Shown one piece after another: positions 17,713 through 26,888 of a stretch of DNA of 64,000 bases. Within the stretch, counting starts at the first letter, position 1. Each line of letters opens with the position of its first letter. Below the pieces are notes generated by a model. The model saw only the letters and a program-made list of their open reading frames with translations, had not been told where the DNA came from and did not search any database. The stretch spans positions 1-64,000 of the forward strand of contig JAKQUI010000006.1 of the NCBI GenBank assembly GCA_029562645.1, read 5' to 3'. The stretch is from Spirochaetota bacterium. GTDB taxonomy: Bacteria; Spirochaetota; UBA4802; JAKQUI01. A program made the translations under genes and the position numbers.

Positions 17713-19334
17713 AGATACTCTTGGCGTATCTCTGCAATCGCGTCGACGCGGACGACTACTGGCTCTCGCTTGCGCCGGTGGGCCTCGTCTCGCTTGCCGC
17801 CTGCCTCGAGGGCGCCGGGCACGACGTGACGCTCGCGAACTTCTCGAAGCGTGGATATCGCGCGGGGGCGCGCGAGGCGGCCGCTATCGCGCCGGAGGCG
17901 GTCGGCGTATCGATATTCACGCATAATCGGGCCGAGGCGCTCGCCTTCGTCCGCGAGGTAAAGAGGCTCCTGCCGGCCGCGACGGTGATCGTCGGCGGTC
18001 CGCACGCATCGTTCCTCGCCGGGGAGATCCTCCGCCGCGTTCCCGCGGTCGATTACGTGGTAACCGGCGAGGCGGAGCATGCCGTCATCGATCTCATCAA
18101 CACGCTTAAAAAAGGAACGGTGCCGCCGGCGCGCATAATTCCGGGCGGACGTATCGCGCATGTCGATACGCTGCCGGCCCCGGGTCTCTTCGGCGGCCGG
18201 CTGCTGCACGTCGATCCCAACGAGCAGTTCAAGTACCTGGTCACCACGCGGGGGTGCGCGCACGCCTGCGTCTTCTGCTCGTCGCCCGGCTTCTGGCTGC
18301 GCACAACGTCCTTCCGGAGCGCGCGCGACATCGTGGACGAGATGCGCCGCCTGCACGACGCCTACGGCATCATCTACTTCTCGATACGCGACGACAACTT
18401 CACGCAGAAGAAGGGCCGGGTGATGGAGTTCGCGCGCCTGCTCGGGTCGAGCGGCATGTACGTTATGTGGAACTGCCAGGCGCGCGTGGACGCGGTCGAC
18501 CGGGAGATGCTCGTCGCCATGAAGCGCGCGGGGCTCGAGCACATCCAGTACGGCGTGGAGTCGGGCTCGCCGGCGGTCCTCGCGCGCTACGACAAGAAGA
18601 CCTCGGCGGAGGCGATCGTCCGGGCCGCGGAGGCGACGCGCGCGGCGGGGATCTATCTTTCCATTTACCTCATGGCGGGCATGGCGGGCGAGACGCACGC
18701 CGACATCCGCAAGACCGTCGCGCTCATCAGGAAGATCCTGCCGGGCGACGGCATCGTCTCGCCGGTCGCGCTCTATCCCGGCACCGCGCTCTACGAGGAC
18801 GAGAAACGGGCCGGCCGCATCCATGATGCCGACTGGTTCTCGCGGAAGGACGCCGGGATCTTCCTGCGCAATGAGCCGGTCGTCGCGGAGTGGATGAACG
18901 AGCTCCTGCACGCGATCGCGCAGGTGCGCGGCCGCGCCTGGTACGCGGAGGCCGATTTCCGCCGCCATCGCGAGCTCTGCGGGACCGACTGCTGGGTGAC
19001 GGACATCCTCGAGGGGGACTACTGGCTGGACGAGGAGCGGACGGCAAAGGCGCGCGCGGCCTACCGGCGCGTCACGGAGTCCCGCCCGCGCAATCCGTGG
19101 GGGCATTTCCGATTGGGCAAGCTTTCGTTTCGGGACGAGGACTTCGCCGGGGCGGCGGAATGCTATCGCGAGGTGACCCGTATCGTGCCCGCCTTCTACG
19201 GCGGCTGGCTCAAGCTGGCCGAGGCCCAGCTTGCGCTGGGAAACCGCCGCGACGCCCGCGAGAGCGCCCGGGAGGCGCAGCGGCGCAACGCCTATGACGA
19301 GCGGATCAGGAACGTGCTCTCGCTGCTGAAGTAA
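17709..19334 (+). CDS. B12-binding-type radical SAM protein with C-terminal TPR
   Basis: This 541-residue protein has a cobalamin-binding-like Rossmann domain (residues about 1-140: MKILLAYLCN, GVSIFTHN, VIVGGPHASFL). A radical SAM barrel follows with the 4Fe-4S motif CX3CX2C at Cys183, Cys187 and Cys190 (GCAHACVFC), GVESGS and a LMAGMAGE strand. TPR-like repeats occupy residues about 440-541 (ESRPRNPWGHFRLGKLSF). The B12-binding His motif DxHxxG is not evident, so cobalamin use is uncertain. It is translationally coupled to the SH3b gene. It could be a methylase or lipid/hopanoid-modifying enzyme; substrate unknown. Confidence 0.88.
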   Translation: MKILLAYLCNRVDADDYWLSLAPVGLVSLAACLEGAGHDVTLANFSKRGYRAGAREAAAIAPEAVGVSIFTHNRAEALAFVREVKRLLPAATVIVGGPHASFLAGEILRRVPAVDYVVTGEAEHAVIDLINTLKKGTVPPARIIPGGRIAHVDTLPAPGLFGGRLLHVDPNEQFKYLVTTRGCAHACVFCSSPGFWLRTTSFRSARDIVDEMRRLHDAYGIIYFSIRDDNFTQKKGRVMEFARLLGSSGMYVMWNCQARVDAVDREMLVAMKRAGLEHIQYGVESGSPAVLARYDKKTSAEAIVRAAEATRAAGIYLSIYLMAGMAGETHADIRKTVALIRKILPGDGIVSPVALYPGTALYEDEKRAGRIHDADWFSRKDAGIFLRNEPVVAEWMNELLHAIAQVRGRAWYAEADFRRHRELCGTDCWVTDILEGDYWLDEERTAKARAAYRRVTESRPRNPWGHFRLGKLSFRDEDFAGAAECYREVTRIVPAFYGGWLKLAEAQLALGNRRDARESAREAQRRNAYDERIRNVLSLLK

Positions 19335-19367
19335 CCGCACCCAGGCGCATCGCTGTCATTGCGTGCG

Positions 19368-21116
19368 CTATGCTTCCACCTTTTTCAGCAGATCCTTCGT
19401 GAGCACGTCGATGCGCTCGGCGAGCTTTATCTTCGCCGCTGCCAGCCCCTTCGCGTCGGTCTTCTCCTTCACGCTGAAGTAGAACTTGATCTTGGGTTCG
19501 GTCCCGGAGGGGCGCATGGTGATCTTGGTTCCGTCGGCAAGAAAAAACTGCAACACGTCCGATTTCGGCAGGTCCGCGATGGCGGTTGTTCCGCCCGTGG
19601 CGCAGTCGGTGCGCACCAGGTTCTGGATATCGTCCACGCGCGTCACTTTCACGCCGGCGAACTCCGCGGGCGGCAGCGCGCGCAGCGACGCCATCATCCC
19701 CTTGATGCGTTCGATCCCCTCGATGCCCTTGAGCGTGAGCGAGTGCAGCCCCTCGAGGTAGAGGCCGAAGGTGGCGTAGATCTCGTTCAGGAAATCGTTC
19801 AGGGTGATGCCCTGTCCCTTGAGCCAGTCGGCCATCTCGGCGAAGAAGTAGCATGCGGCGATGGCGTCCTTGTCGCGCACGAACGGGACCGGCAGATAGC
19901 CGTAGCTCTCCTCCCCGCCGAAGATGAAGGTGCGCGATCCCGCGTCCTCGTACTCCTTCATCTTGAGGGCGATCCACTTGAAGCCGGTGAGCACGTTGTC
20001 CGCAACGCAGCCGAAGTGCGCGGCGATCTCCTCCTGGAGGTCCGTGGTCACGATGGTCTTGACGACCGCGCCGTTTTTCGGCAGGCGACCCTCGGCGCTC
20101 AGGCGCTTGAGGAGGTAGTACTCCAGCATGGTGCCGATCTGGTTGCCGTTGATGAGGAGGTACTCGCCGCGCTCGTCGCGGAAGCCCACGCCCATGCGGT
20201 CGGCGTCGGGATCGGTCGCGACGAGGATGTCGGCGTTCGTCTTCTTCGCGAGCTCGATGAGGAGCTGCATCGCCTCGCGCTCCTCGGGGTTGGGGTATTT
20301 CACCGTCGGGAAGTTTCCGTCGGGCTTCGCCTGCGCGCTCTCCAGCGTCACGTTGGCGAAGCCGAAGTGCGCGAGCACCTGCGGCATGATTCTGTATCCG
20401 GTGCCGTGGAGCGGACTGTAGGCGATCTTCAGCTCCGAGGCCGCCCGCGGGCGCAGCGCGGCCTTCTCGAGGCTCGCGATGTAGGCGCCGATGATGTCCT
20501 GGCCGATGATTTTAATGAGGCCCTTCGCGATCCCCTCGTCCCACGATAGCTTCTTGATTTGCGTGATCGACTCGATCTTGCGTACGCACGCGATGATGGC
20601 CGTGTCGTGCGGCGGGACCACCTGGCCGCCGTCGTCCCAGTAGGCCTTGAAGCCGTTGTACTCCGGGGGGTTGTGGCTCGCGGTGATGACGATCCCCGAG
20701 ACCGCCTTGAGTTCGCGGATGGCGAACGAGCACAGCGGGGTGGGCGCGATGTCGTCGAAGACGTAAGCGACGATGCCGTTTCCGGCCATGATCTCCGCCG
20801 CGACCCGTGAAAACTCGTCGGACATGCGGCGCGAGTCGCGCGCGATCACCACGCCCTTTTTTTGCTGCCCCTGCGCGGCGATGTAGTCGGCCAGGCCCTG
20901 CGCCGCCATGCCCACGGTGTGCGCGTTCATGCGGTTGGTGCCGGCGCCCAGCACCCCGCGCAGGCCGCCCGTGCCGAACTCGAGCATGGCGTAAAAACGC
21001 TCGGTGAGCTCCTTTTCGTCCTTGGCGTCAACGAGCGCCTTCACCTCGGCGATCGTCGCCGCGTCGAAGGGGGGCGTGGTCCATTCCTGAATTCGTTTCT
21101 GCACGGTCGCGTCCAT
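19368..21116 (-). CDS. Phosphoglucomutase/phosphomannomutase
   Basis: This 582-residue alpha-D-phosphohexomutase interconverts hexose 1- and 6-phosphates. The phosphoserine loop is TASHNPPEYNG, the Mg site is TDPDADRMG, the sugar-binding loop is GGEESYG and the phosphate-binding loop is PSGTEPKIKFY. The length (about 580) is that of the PgcA/YhxB branch. A strong RBS (CGGAGGAACC) precedes ATG 21116. It converges with the radical-SAM gene over a 33-bp gap. It is probably monocistronic, feeding glycogen or envelope sugar synthesis. Confidence 0.95.
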   Translation of the reverse strand: MDATVQKRIQEWTTPPFDAATIAEVKALVDAKDEKELTERFYAMLEFGTGGLRGVLGAGTNRMNAHTVGMAAQGLADYIAAQGQQKKGVVIARDSRRMSDEFSRVAAEIMAGNGIVAYVFDDIAPTPLCSFAIRELKAVSGIVITASHNPPEYNGFKAYWDDGGQVVPPHDTAIIACVRKIESITQIKKLSWDEGIAKGLIKIIGQDIIGAYIASLEKAALRPRAASELKIAYSPLHGTGYRIMPQVLAHFGFANVTLESAQAKPDGNFPTVKYPNPEEREAMQLLIELAKKTNADILVATDPDADRMGVGFRDERGEYLLINGNQIGTMLEYYLLKRLSAEGRLPKNGAVVKTIVTTDLQEEIAAHFGCVADNVLTGFKWIALKMKEYEDAGSRTFIFGGEESYGYLPVPFVRDKDAIAACYFFAEMADWLKGQGITLNDFLNEIYATFGLYLEGLHSLTLKGIEGIERIKGMMASLRALPPAEFAGVKVTRVDDIQNLVRTDCATGGTTAIADLPKSDVLQFFLADGTKITMRPSGTEPKIKFYFSVKEKTDAKGLAAAKIKLAERIDVLTKDLLKKVEA

Positions 21117-21284
21117 GGTTCCTCCGGGGGAGTATTTGCTTATCGGTTTCTGCTTAGCGTAGGTTTTTTTCGTATTTGATCAAGTATTTTTATCCTTTTC
21201 ATGGTTACCACCGTATAAAGATTACGATGGCATTGTCGGGGAGAAGGGGGTGCGGTGCTCCAGTGAAATGCTCCGGGGAATTGC

Positions 21285-21319
21285 TTGACACGAATGGGTG
21301 AATATTATTACATTGTAAT
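21285..21319 (+). promoter_or_regulatory. mazEF promoter with palindromic operator
   Basis: TTGACA (21285-21290) is followed 17-18 bp later by TTACAT/TACATT, a weak -10. That hexamer lies inside the perfect palindrome ATTACA-T-TGTAAT (21307-21319). AbrB-fold antitoxins bind such AT-rich palindromes, so this is a likely autorepression site for the MazE protein encoded just downstream. Confidence 0.65.
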
Positions 21320-21340
21320 TACATTCATTCAGGGGGTGCC

Positions 21341-21586
21341 ATGATAGTCAAGATTGTTCCGATCGGCAATTCACGCGGTATTCGCATCCCTGCCGAGATC
21401 CTGAAGCAGTTCAGAATGGATTCGCAGGTCGAGCTGATCGTCAATGAGGGCTCGGGATCGATCACCCTGCGTCCGGTGCGCACGCCGCGCACGGGGTGGG
21501 ATGAGGCGTTTCGTCGGATGCGCGAACGGAGCGAGGACGACCTGATCATCGACGATGACATCGACCTTTGCGAATGGGAGTGGTAG
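21341..21586 (+). CDS. mazE: MazE-type (AbrB fold) antitoxin
   Basis: This 81-residue protein has an N-terminal swapped-hairpin DNA-binding domain (MIVKIVPIGNSRGIRIPAEIL, with GNSRGIRIP typical of MazE). An acidic C-terminal tail (DDLIIDDDIDLCEWEW) would neutralise the toxin. AGGGGGT precedes the ATG. One base separates it from the toxin gene. The pair is a type II toxin-antitoxin module, presumably autoregulated at the upstream palindrome. Confidence 0.93.
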   Translation: MIVKIVPIGNSRGIRIPAEILKQFRMDSQVELIVNEGSGSITLRPVRTPRTGWDEAFRRMRERSEDDLIIDDDIDLCEWEW

Positions 21587-21587
21587 C

Positions 21588-21911
21588 ATGGAGGTACGAC
21601 AGTATCATGTCTATCTTGTCAATCTCGATCCGACCGTTGGTCATGAGATTAAAAAAACACGCCCCTGCGTGGTGATCTCGCCCGATGAAATGAACTGCGC
21701 AATCAGGACGGTCATCATCGCCCCATTGACGTCGCGTTCCCATAAGTACCCAACTCGCGTTCAGCTGTCATTCCAGGGTGCAAAGGGCTGGATCGTGCTC
21801 GACCAGGTGCGCACAATCGATCAGCAACGGATGATCAGGGAGCTTGGACGCATCGGCGAACCGGTTATCCGAGAGGTGAAAAAAATCATCAGGGAAATGC
21901 TTGTTGATTGA
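21588..21911 (+). CDS. mazF: MazF/PemK-type endoribonuclease toxin
   Basis: This 107-residue mRNA interferase has the hallmark YLVNLDPTVGHEIKKTRPCVVISPDEMN, catalytic Arg in TRPCVV, APLTS, and LDQVRTIDQQR. GGGAG lies 8 nt before ATG 21588. The length matches MazF (about 110). It is cotranscribed with mazE. Expected action is sequence-specific cleavage of single-stranded mRNA; the site cannot be predicted from sequence. Confidence 0.93.
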   Translation: MEVRQYHVYLVNLDPTVGHEIKKTRPCVVISPDEMNCAIRTVIIAPLTSRSHKYPTRVQLSFQGAKGWIVLDQVRTIDQQRMIRELGRIGEPVIREVKKIIREMLVD

Positions 21912-21930
21912 TCGCTTCGCATGCACGCCG

Positions 21931-23223
21931 CTACATCTGCATGCCGATGGCGAAGGTGAACTCGACGTTCCCCTGCCGGAGGTTGTAGGCCACGTCGAAG
22001 CCGAAGGCGGGGATCGCCACCGATTTGAGATACAGCCGCACCCCCGCGCCGGGGCCGTAGAAGCCCTCGGTGACGCCGCCCTCGCGCCGGAGCTCGCCGC
22101 CCTCGGCGAAGGCGAGCGCGGTGAAGGTCCCCCACGTTGGGCGATATATCGGGCGCTCGTAGACCGCGTAGGCGGTGTAGTGGCAGTGCGCCTGCACCAC
22201 CTCGCTGGGGACCGTCTTGTACCCCATCTGCCCGCCGGGGCGCTCCTGGAAGACCTCCGGCAGGTTCGATCGCATGCCCTTGACGCCCAGCGTCACCAGG
22301 TGGCTCGTCAGAAAGAAGCGCGCGAACTCGGCCGTGATCTTCCCCTGGTCGTACTCGGCGCCGCGCGAGCCCGCCGAAAAGCCGTGCAGATATTCCGCCT
22401 CGGCGCGGACCCCCTCGCTCGTATAGAGGTGATAGCGCTGGTCGCGGTACCGTAGCCGCAGCCCCGTGGCGAAACTCTGCTCGGACGACGGCGCGTCGAT
22501 CGCATCGACGTACGACGGATCGACCGAGGCGTGCTGGAAACGCCCGACGAGCGACACGGTGGCGGTGCGCCTGAACTCGTGGCCCACGGTGCCGGTGAGC
22601 GACGAGAAGTCGGCCCGGTAGCGCCGGTACACGTCGCGGTCGAAATCGGCGTCCTCGTAGATGCGGTTTCCCACGACGCCCGCGACGGTCCCGGTGAAGC
22701 GCGATCCCATGATCATCGGATCGATGTACACCGCGTTCGCGTTCCATCCCTGACGCGAGTTCATCGCCCCGACGAAGAGCTTCTTGTTGTACCCGAGCAG
22801 ATTGGTGTCGAAGACGAAGAAGCCGTAGCGGAGCACCGAGCGCGACGAGAAGACGAAGGGGATGGGGATGAGCGTCCACTTCTCCTCCAGGTCGATGATG
22901 ACGGCGGCGTGGTCGCCCCGGTGCGCATACCGGATGTCGATGCGCTTGAAGAGCCCCACCGCGTGGAGCTGCTGCAGCAGCCGCTCCGGATCAACGCGCG
23001 AAAGCGGCGCCCCCGGCGCGAGGTCCACGCTGTCGAACACCACCGACGCGCGCGTTTTCGCAAGCCCATGGACCGATACCTCGCCCACGGGGAGGTCGCC
23101 ATGCTGCGCGATGAAGGCGTCGCGCTTCGCGACAAGATCATTTCCCGGCGCGTCGCCACCCTGGGCGGCGGCCGCGATCATCACGACCGCAAGCGCACAC
23201 AGGAATCGCGCGAGACGCGTCAT
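21931..23223 (-). CDS. Outer-membrane Omp85/BamA-like surface protein with one POTRA domain
   Basis: This 430-residue protein has a signal peptide (MTRLARFLCALAVVMIAAAAQGG) and one POTRA-like domain (VGEVSVHGLAKTRASVVFDS ... VGLFKRIDIRYAHRGDHAAV). A beta-strand-rich barrel with many aromatic-belt residues follows and ends in FTFAIGMQM. A single POTRA and a barrel of about 330 residues match the short surface-antigen/TamA-like group rather than BamA (five POTRAs). Its start overlaps the upstream SemiSWEET gene by 4 bp (ATGA); the RBS is poor, so coupling is likely. The frame continues 71 codons upstream, but only as antisense-like sequence. Confidence 0.82.
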   Translation of the reverse strand: MTRLARFLCALAVVMIAAAAQGGDAPGNDLVAKRDAFIAQHGDLPVGEVSVHGLAKTRASVVFDSVDLAPGAPLSRVDPERLLQQLHAVGLFKRIDIRYAHRGDHAAVIIDLEEKWTLIPIPFVFSSRSVLRYGFFVFDTNLLGYNKKLFVGAMNSRQGWNANAVYIDPMIMGSRFTGTVAGVVGNRIYEDADFDRDVYRRYRADFSSLTGTVGHEFRRTATVSLVGRFQHASVDPSYVDAIDAPSSEQSFATGLRLRYRDQRYHLYTSEGVRAEAEYLHGFSAGSRGAEYDQGKITAEFARFFLTSHLVTLGVKGMRSNLPEVFQERPGGQMGYKTVPSEVVQAHCHYTAYAVYERPIYRPTWGTFTALAFAEGGELRREGGVTEGFYGPGAGVRLYLKSVAIPAFGFDVAYNLRQGNVEFTFAIGMQM

Positions 23224-23504
23224 GACGATGGGGCGCCCGGTCGCAGCCGATCGCGCGCCAGGAAGTAGCCGATCACGAGCACGGAGGCGATGTTGGTGCA
23301 GTAGTTGAACATCATCCAGCCCACCCAGCCGAACTTGAGGAGCACGCTGGCCACGTAGCACAGCTCCCCCGTGAGCCACAACGCCAGGAAGAGCGGGTTG
23401 ATGCCGCGCGCGGTCCGGTCGCGCACGCACTGCCACGCCTGCGGGACGCCGCAGAGGGCGAAGGCGAGCGAACCGATCCAGCCGATGATGTCGGCGGTAT
23501 GCAT
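23220..23504 (-). CDS. SemiSWEET / PQ-loop membrane protein
   Basis: This 94-residue protein has three TM helices and the PQ-loop signature GVPQAWQCVRDRTARGIN in helix 1. It is the half-size SWEET fold, which dimerises into a sugar or amino-acid carrier. The second conserved segment NYCTNIASVLV fits helix 3. It lies 10 nt after the SEC-C gene stop and overlaps the next gene, so three minus-strand genes form an operon. No clear RBS is seen. Confidence 0.82.
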   Translation of the reverse strand: MHTADIIGWIGSLAFALCGVPQAWQCVRDRTARGINPLFLALWLTGELCYVASVLLKFGWVGWMMFNYCTNIASVLVIGYFLARDRLRPGAPSS

Positions 23505-23514
23505 TGCGGTGGCG

Positions 23515-24702
23515 TTATCTGCCGCAACAGTCCTTGTATTTCTTGCCGCTCCCGCAGGGACAGGGATCGGCGCGTTTCACTTCGCGCGTTGATCGGTTTT
23601 TTTTCTTTGCCGGCCGTCGCTTCGCCGGTCGATCGGCGGATTTCGTTGCGTTACGCTTTTTCCTTGTTTTCCCTGCGAATGTATCGAACGCGGACGCGAA
23701 ATACCCGTCAAGCACCTCCGGGTCGTCCATGTCGTACCCTTCGGCCCGCCCCTGCATGACGATCTGCTTCGCCATGCTCCAGCGCGTGCTGTCGCGGGAG
23801 CGCTCCACGATGGCGTCCGCGATTTTCAAGGCTGCGCGTGCTATAAGCTTTCCATGGGAGTGGATGCCTTCGTCCTCCATGAAGGAGAAAAAGGCGGCAA
23901 GGACCGGCGCGATCGCCCGAAAAAACGGCTCCTCGTTGGGAATCTCGGCGGGAAGAATCTCCAGGCAGCATGTTTCCATCGATTGACGGTCGCATTCCTC
24001 GTGTGGGATGGTGTGCGTTCGAAACAGGTGTTCCGCGAATGTCGCAAGGATGGACGGAGCAAGCTCCCTCTGCTCGTCGGACAGTTTCTTGAACCGCTGA
24101 CTCGCGGAAAAACGGCCATACTGCTGTTTTCCTCGATTGTGGAGCTGTTCAATTTCGTCCCGCAGGGGGTCGTCGTCGTTGTCATCGATATTCACGCTCT
24201 CGTACTCTTCGGCGTAATTGAGGCAGGCGATAATTGTCCATGTATTGAATAACAGGACGGGTTCGTTCTTGCGGCGGATGAATGATTTCCTCGGGTTTTC
24301 GGGATCGGGTTCTGTTATAATGCTGATGGCGAACGCCATAAGATTCGGTTGACCGGAGAGATCTAAGAGCGTATCGAACATCTGTTCGAAGTCGGTCTGG
24401 GATGTGCTCATCTCGGCGATCGGTCCCTCGAAGCGGTCCATGACGCAATCAACCATCGTCTCCGTGACCTCGGGAATGGCGGTATTGTAGGAGCGCATGA
24501 TATGCCAGGTCAACGTGCTGGCTACGAGCAGGAGCGTGCGTTCGTTGTCGTTCAGGCTTTTCTCGTCGACCGCGGCAAACGCATGGAACAGGTACGGCTG
24601 TTTCTCCTCGAATTCCTCGACGATCTGGTCGGTAATAACGGATGGGTCATCGTCGATTCCATCCAATACTTTTTCGATTTGCTTTTTTGTGATCCGTTTC
24701 AT
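23515..24702 (-). CDS. SEC-C motif protein of unknown function
   Basis: This 395-residue mostly helical protein has an acidic N-terminal half. A basic Lys/Arg-rich linker and a terminal SEC-C zinc motif (DPCPCGSGKKYKDCCGR, CxCX8CC) end the protein. SEC-C occurs at the end of SecA, where it binds zinc and SecB, and as a module on unrelated proteins. The body shows no other known fold. ATG 24702 is chosen because the fold-like sequence starts MKRITKKQ; frames open to 24810. The first gene of the operon, it reads with lower GC than its neighbours. Confidence 0.78.
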   Translation of the reverse strand: MKRITKKQIEKVLDGIDDDPSVITDQIVEEFEEKQPYLFHAFAAVDEKSLNDNERTLLLVASTLTWHIMRSYNTAIPEVTETMVDCVMDRFEGPIAEMSTSQTDFEQMFDTLLDLSGQPNLMAFAISIITEPDPENPRKSFIRRKNEPVLLFNTWTIIACLNYAEEYESVNIDDNDDDPLRDEIEQLHNRGKQQYGRFSASQRFKKLSDEQRELAPSILATFAEHLFRTHTIPHEECDRQSMETCCLEILPAEIPNEEPFFRAIAPVLAAFFSFMEDEGIHSHGKLIARAALKIADAIVERSRDSTRWSMAKQIVMQGRAEGYDMDDPEVLDGYFASAFDTFAGKTRKKRNATKSADRPAKRRPAKKKNRSTREVKRADPCPCGSGKKYKDCCGR

Positions 24703-24803
24703 CGTGCCTGGGCCCCCGCGTGAATTGGACGCCATTTGACGACGCCAACCGGCGAAATCAAACACTTTTCCGCGACGGTCGCCTGCGAGGTTCCGCGTAT
24801 GTC

Positions 24804-24840
24804 TTGACATGGATAATCCATCCGGTATGATCCGTACCGG
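24804..24840 (+). promoter_or_regulatory. Strong sigma-70-type promoter with inverted repeat for the ferredoxin gene
   Basis: TTGACA (24804-24809), a 16-bp spacer and TATGAT (24826-24831) make a near-consensus promoter. The inverted repeat CCGGTA-TGATCCG-TACCGG (24822-24840) overlaps the -10 and start point and is a candidate operator. The ferredoxin gene starts at 24862, so the 5' leader would be about 22 nt. Confidence 0.65.
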
Positions 24841-24861
24841 TGATACGGACTGCGGACGCCC

Positions 24862-25752
24862 ATGAGAGAATCAACAAAAACGCTGATGCGCAAACACGGC
24901 CGGCGGATCGACCGCGCCCTGCACAACTACCTTTATTTCCGCTGGTACTATCCCTACGTGAAGGCGGCGAGCCTGGCGGTAGGCGCGCTCAAGTTTGTTT
25001 CGTGGATTGCGCCCCTGAAGCATGTCGGGCGCGCGGTCTTTAACCGCTACCACAGCAAGGTCCTCTCCGGCGAGGACGCGCGCAGGATCCTCACGCTGAA
25101 CGAGGACGTCCGCGTGGTCTCCGACGCGAACCGGCGCATCGTGCCCTATCCCTACGCGCACAGCATCATCTTCCAGGACCCCGAGTTCGTCGCGGTGATG
25201 GACTGTCCGTGCAAGAAGTCGTACCGCGCGCCGGCTGACACGATCAACTCGTGCATCGTGGTCGGGAGCGGCACCGGGCGGTTCTGGCTGGATACGTGCG
25301 CGAAATACAATGCGCGGCGCATCTCGCAGGAGGAGGCGCTCGCGATCGTGCGCCGGTTCCGCGGGATGGGTTACGTGACCCAGGCCTTCTTCAAGGTGGC
25401 GACGGGCGGCAGCACGGGCGTTATTTGCAACTGCCACCCGGATTCCTGCGTGAGCCTCAAGGCGACGGCGGAAGCGCGGCGGCTTGATCCGTCCCTCTCG
25501 ATGAATGCCGAATCCGGCTATGCCGTGCGGCGTGATACATCGACGTGCGTCGCGTGCGGCGCCTGCGCGTCCGCGTGCCATTTCGGGGCTATGGCGATGA
25601 CGAACGGCGCGCCCGAATATGCCATGGGGCGTTGCATGGGCTGCGGCCTCTGCGTGGAGCGATGTCGGCACGGGGCGATAACGCTCCATCGCGATCCGGG
25701 GAAGACGATGCCGCTGGATCTGGATTTGGTGCGTGAGGGGATAGGGCGTTAG
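24862..25752 (+). CDS. 4Fe-4S ferredoxin-type protein with two Fe-S clusters
   Basis: In this 296-residue protein residues about 1-60 are hydrophobic/basic and may associate with the membrane. A middle region has three Cys-containing strands (DCPCKKSYRAP, DTCAKYN, ICNCHPDSC). The C-terminus is a bacterial 2x[4Fe-4S] ferredoxin domain with CVACGACASACHF and CMGCGLCVERC. The CNCHPDSC segment resembles domains of DsrE/4Fe-4S dehydrogenase partners. Electron partner unknown. The gene has its own strong promoter. Confidence 0.85.
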   Translation: MRESTKTLMRKHGRRIDRALHNYLYFRWYYPYVKAASLAVGALKFVSWIAPLKHVGRAVFNRYHSKVLSGEDARRILTLNEDVRVVSDANRRIVPYPYAHSIIFQDPEFVAVMDCPCKKSYRAPADTINSCIVVGSGTGRFWLDTCAKYNARRISQEEALAIVRRFRGMGYVTQAFFKVATGGSTGVICNCHPDSCVSLKATAEARRLDPSLSMNAESGYAVRRDTSTCVACGACASACHFGAMAMTNGAPEYAMGRCMGCGLCVERCRHGAITLHRDPGKTMPLDLDLVREGIGR

Positions 25753-25776
25753 GCGCGAGTCACCGTAGGCTCTCTT

Positions 25777-26781
25777 TCACCCCTTCGCCGGCCTTTTCAC
25801 CAAATGCTGTAGATGCTCCGGAATGTCCCATCCCTCCGGATTGTCCTGAACCTTCCAGCGCTTGTGGAGCCACAGCCACTGCTCGGGGAACTCGCGGATC
25901 CATCCCTCGATGATGCGGTTGATCCGCTCGGTGTTGTGCCGGATGTTTTTGTCCAGGTCGTCGTAGGGCGTTTCCATCTCCATCGGCGGGCCCAGGCGGA
26001 TGCCGTGGCCTCCCTTGTTGTCCGTGCGGTACATGAGGCCGGGGATGATCGGCGCACCCGTTTCGAACGCGAAGCGCGCGGGCGCCGGCGAGGTCGCGGC
26101 GAGCTGCCCGAAGAACTCGCACACGATGGCGCGATGTTTGGCCATGTGCTGGTCCACCACGAGCGTGACCACCACGTTCTTTTTCAGGAGGTCGATGATC
26201 TGCTCCTTCGACTTGCGCGGGGGGATGAGGATCACGCCGGTGCGCTCCCGGACCGCGCTTAAGAAATCCTGCAGCGATTTCGACTTGAACTCCTTCACGG
26301 CGACGCTTAAGGGAAGACCGCGGATGGCCATGCTGCACCCGGCGAGGTCCACGTTGTCCATGTGCGAGGCGACGAGGATCGCGCCCTTCCCGCGCGCCAG
26401 CGCCTGCTCCATATATTCATAGCCCTCGCGGGTGACCGTCTGCTCGCTCACCTCGGGCGTGAGGTGCGGCATGCGCATCACCTCCATGCCCCACATGCAC
26501 ATCGACTCGTAGCACTTGCGTACGATGCGTCGCTGTTCGCGCGGCGAGAGCTCGGCGCCGAAGACGCGCCGCACGTTCTCGCGCGCGATGCCGCGCTTCA
26601 CCGGAATGAGATAGTAGGCCAGGCGGCCCAGGAAACGCCCGATGGCGAGCGCCGTCGGGAGCGACAGTTTGGAAAACAATCGGCTGAGTAGGAGTACGAT
26701 GACGCTAACCCTCGTAATGGATGTGCGCGCCGTTTCCTCGCTGCGGCGAGTGGGTGGCGCGCGAAGCCCGATATACGGCAC
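25777..26781 (-). CDS. LpxL/HtrB-type lysophospholipid acyltransferase
   Basis: This 334-residue membrane-anchored protein has an N-terminal TM (ITRVSVIVLLLSRLFS) and the acyltransferase active-site motif HX4D (ASHMDNVDLAG). GVILIPPRKSKEQIIDLLKK, VVDQHMAKHRAI and PIIPGLMYRTDN complete the LpxL pattern. Such enzymes add secondary acyl chains to lipid A or acylate phospholipids. The start is poorly defined: the only plausible codon is GTG 26781, and the next in-frame ATG is too late. It is divergent from tilS. Confidence 0.85.
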   Translation of the reverse strand: MPYIGLRAPPTRRSEETARTSITRVSVIVLLLSRLFSKLSLPTALAIGRFLGRLAYYLIPVKRGIARENVRRVFGAELSPREQRRIVRKCYESMCMWGMEVMRMPHLTPEVSEQTVTREGYEYMEQALARGKGAILVASHMDNVDLAGCSMAIRGLPLSVAVKEFKSKSLQDFLSAVRERTGVILIPPRKSKEQIIDLLKKNVVVTLVVDQHMAKHRAIVCEFFGQLAATSPAPARFAFETGAPIIPGLMYRTDNKGGHGIRLGPPMEMETPYDDLDKNIRHNTERINRIIEGWIREFPEQWLWLHKRWKVQDNPEGWDIPEHLQHLVKRPAKG

Positions 26782-26888
26782 TCCGCCGCGATTTCGTCAA
26801 ATTAAAAAACGAAATTTCGATAAAACCGTCGTCATCGCGATGAACGGCGTACGGTGCGGCGAACGGTTTTTTTCTTTTCATTTTCCGC

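Noticed and set aside
17619-19340. Minus-strand 573-codon frame over the radical SAM gene
   Set aside because: The Arg-rich, Cys-poor shadow lacks any motif, while the plus strand has an intact CX3CX2C radical SAM motif.
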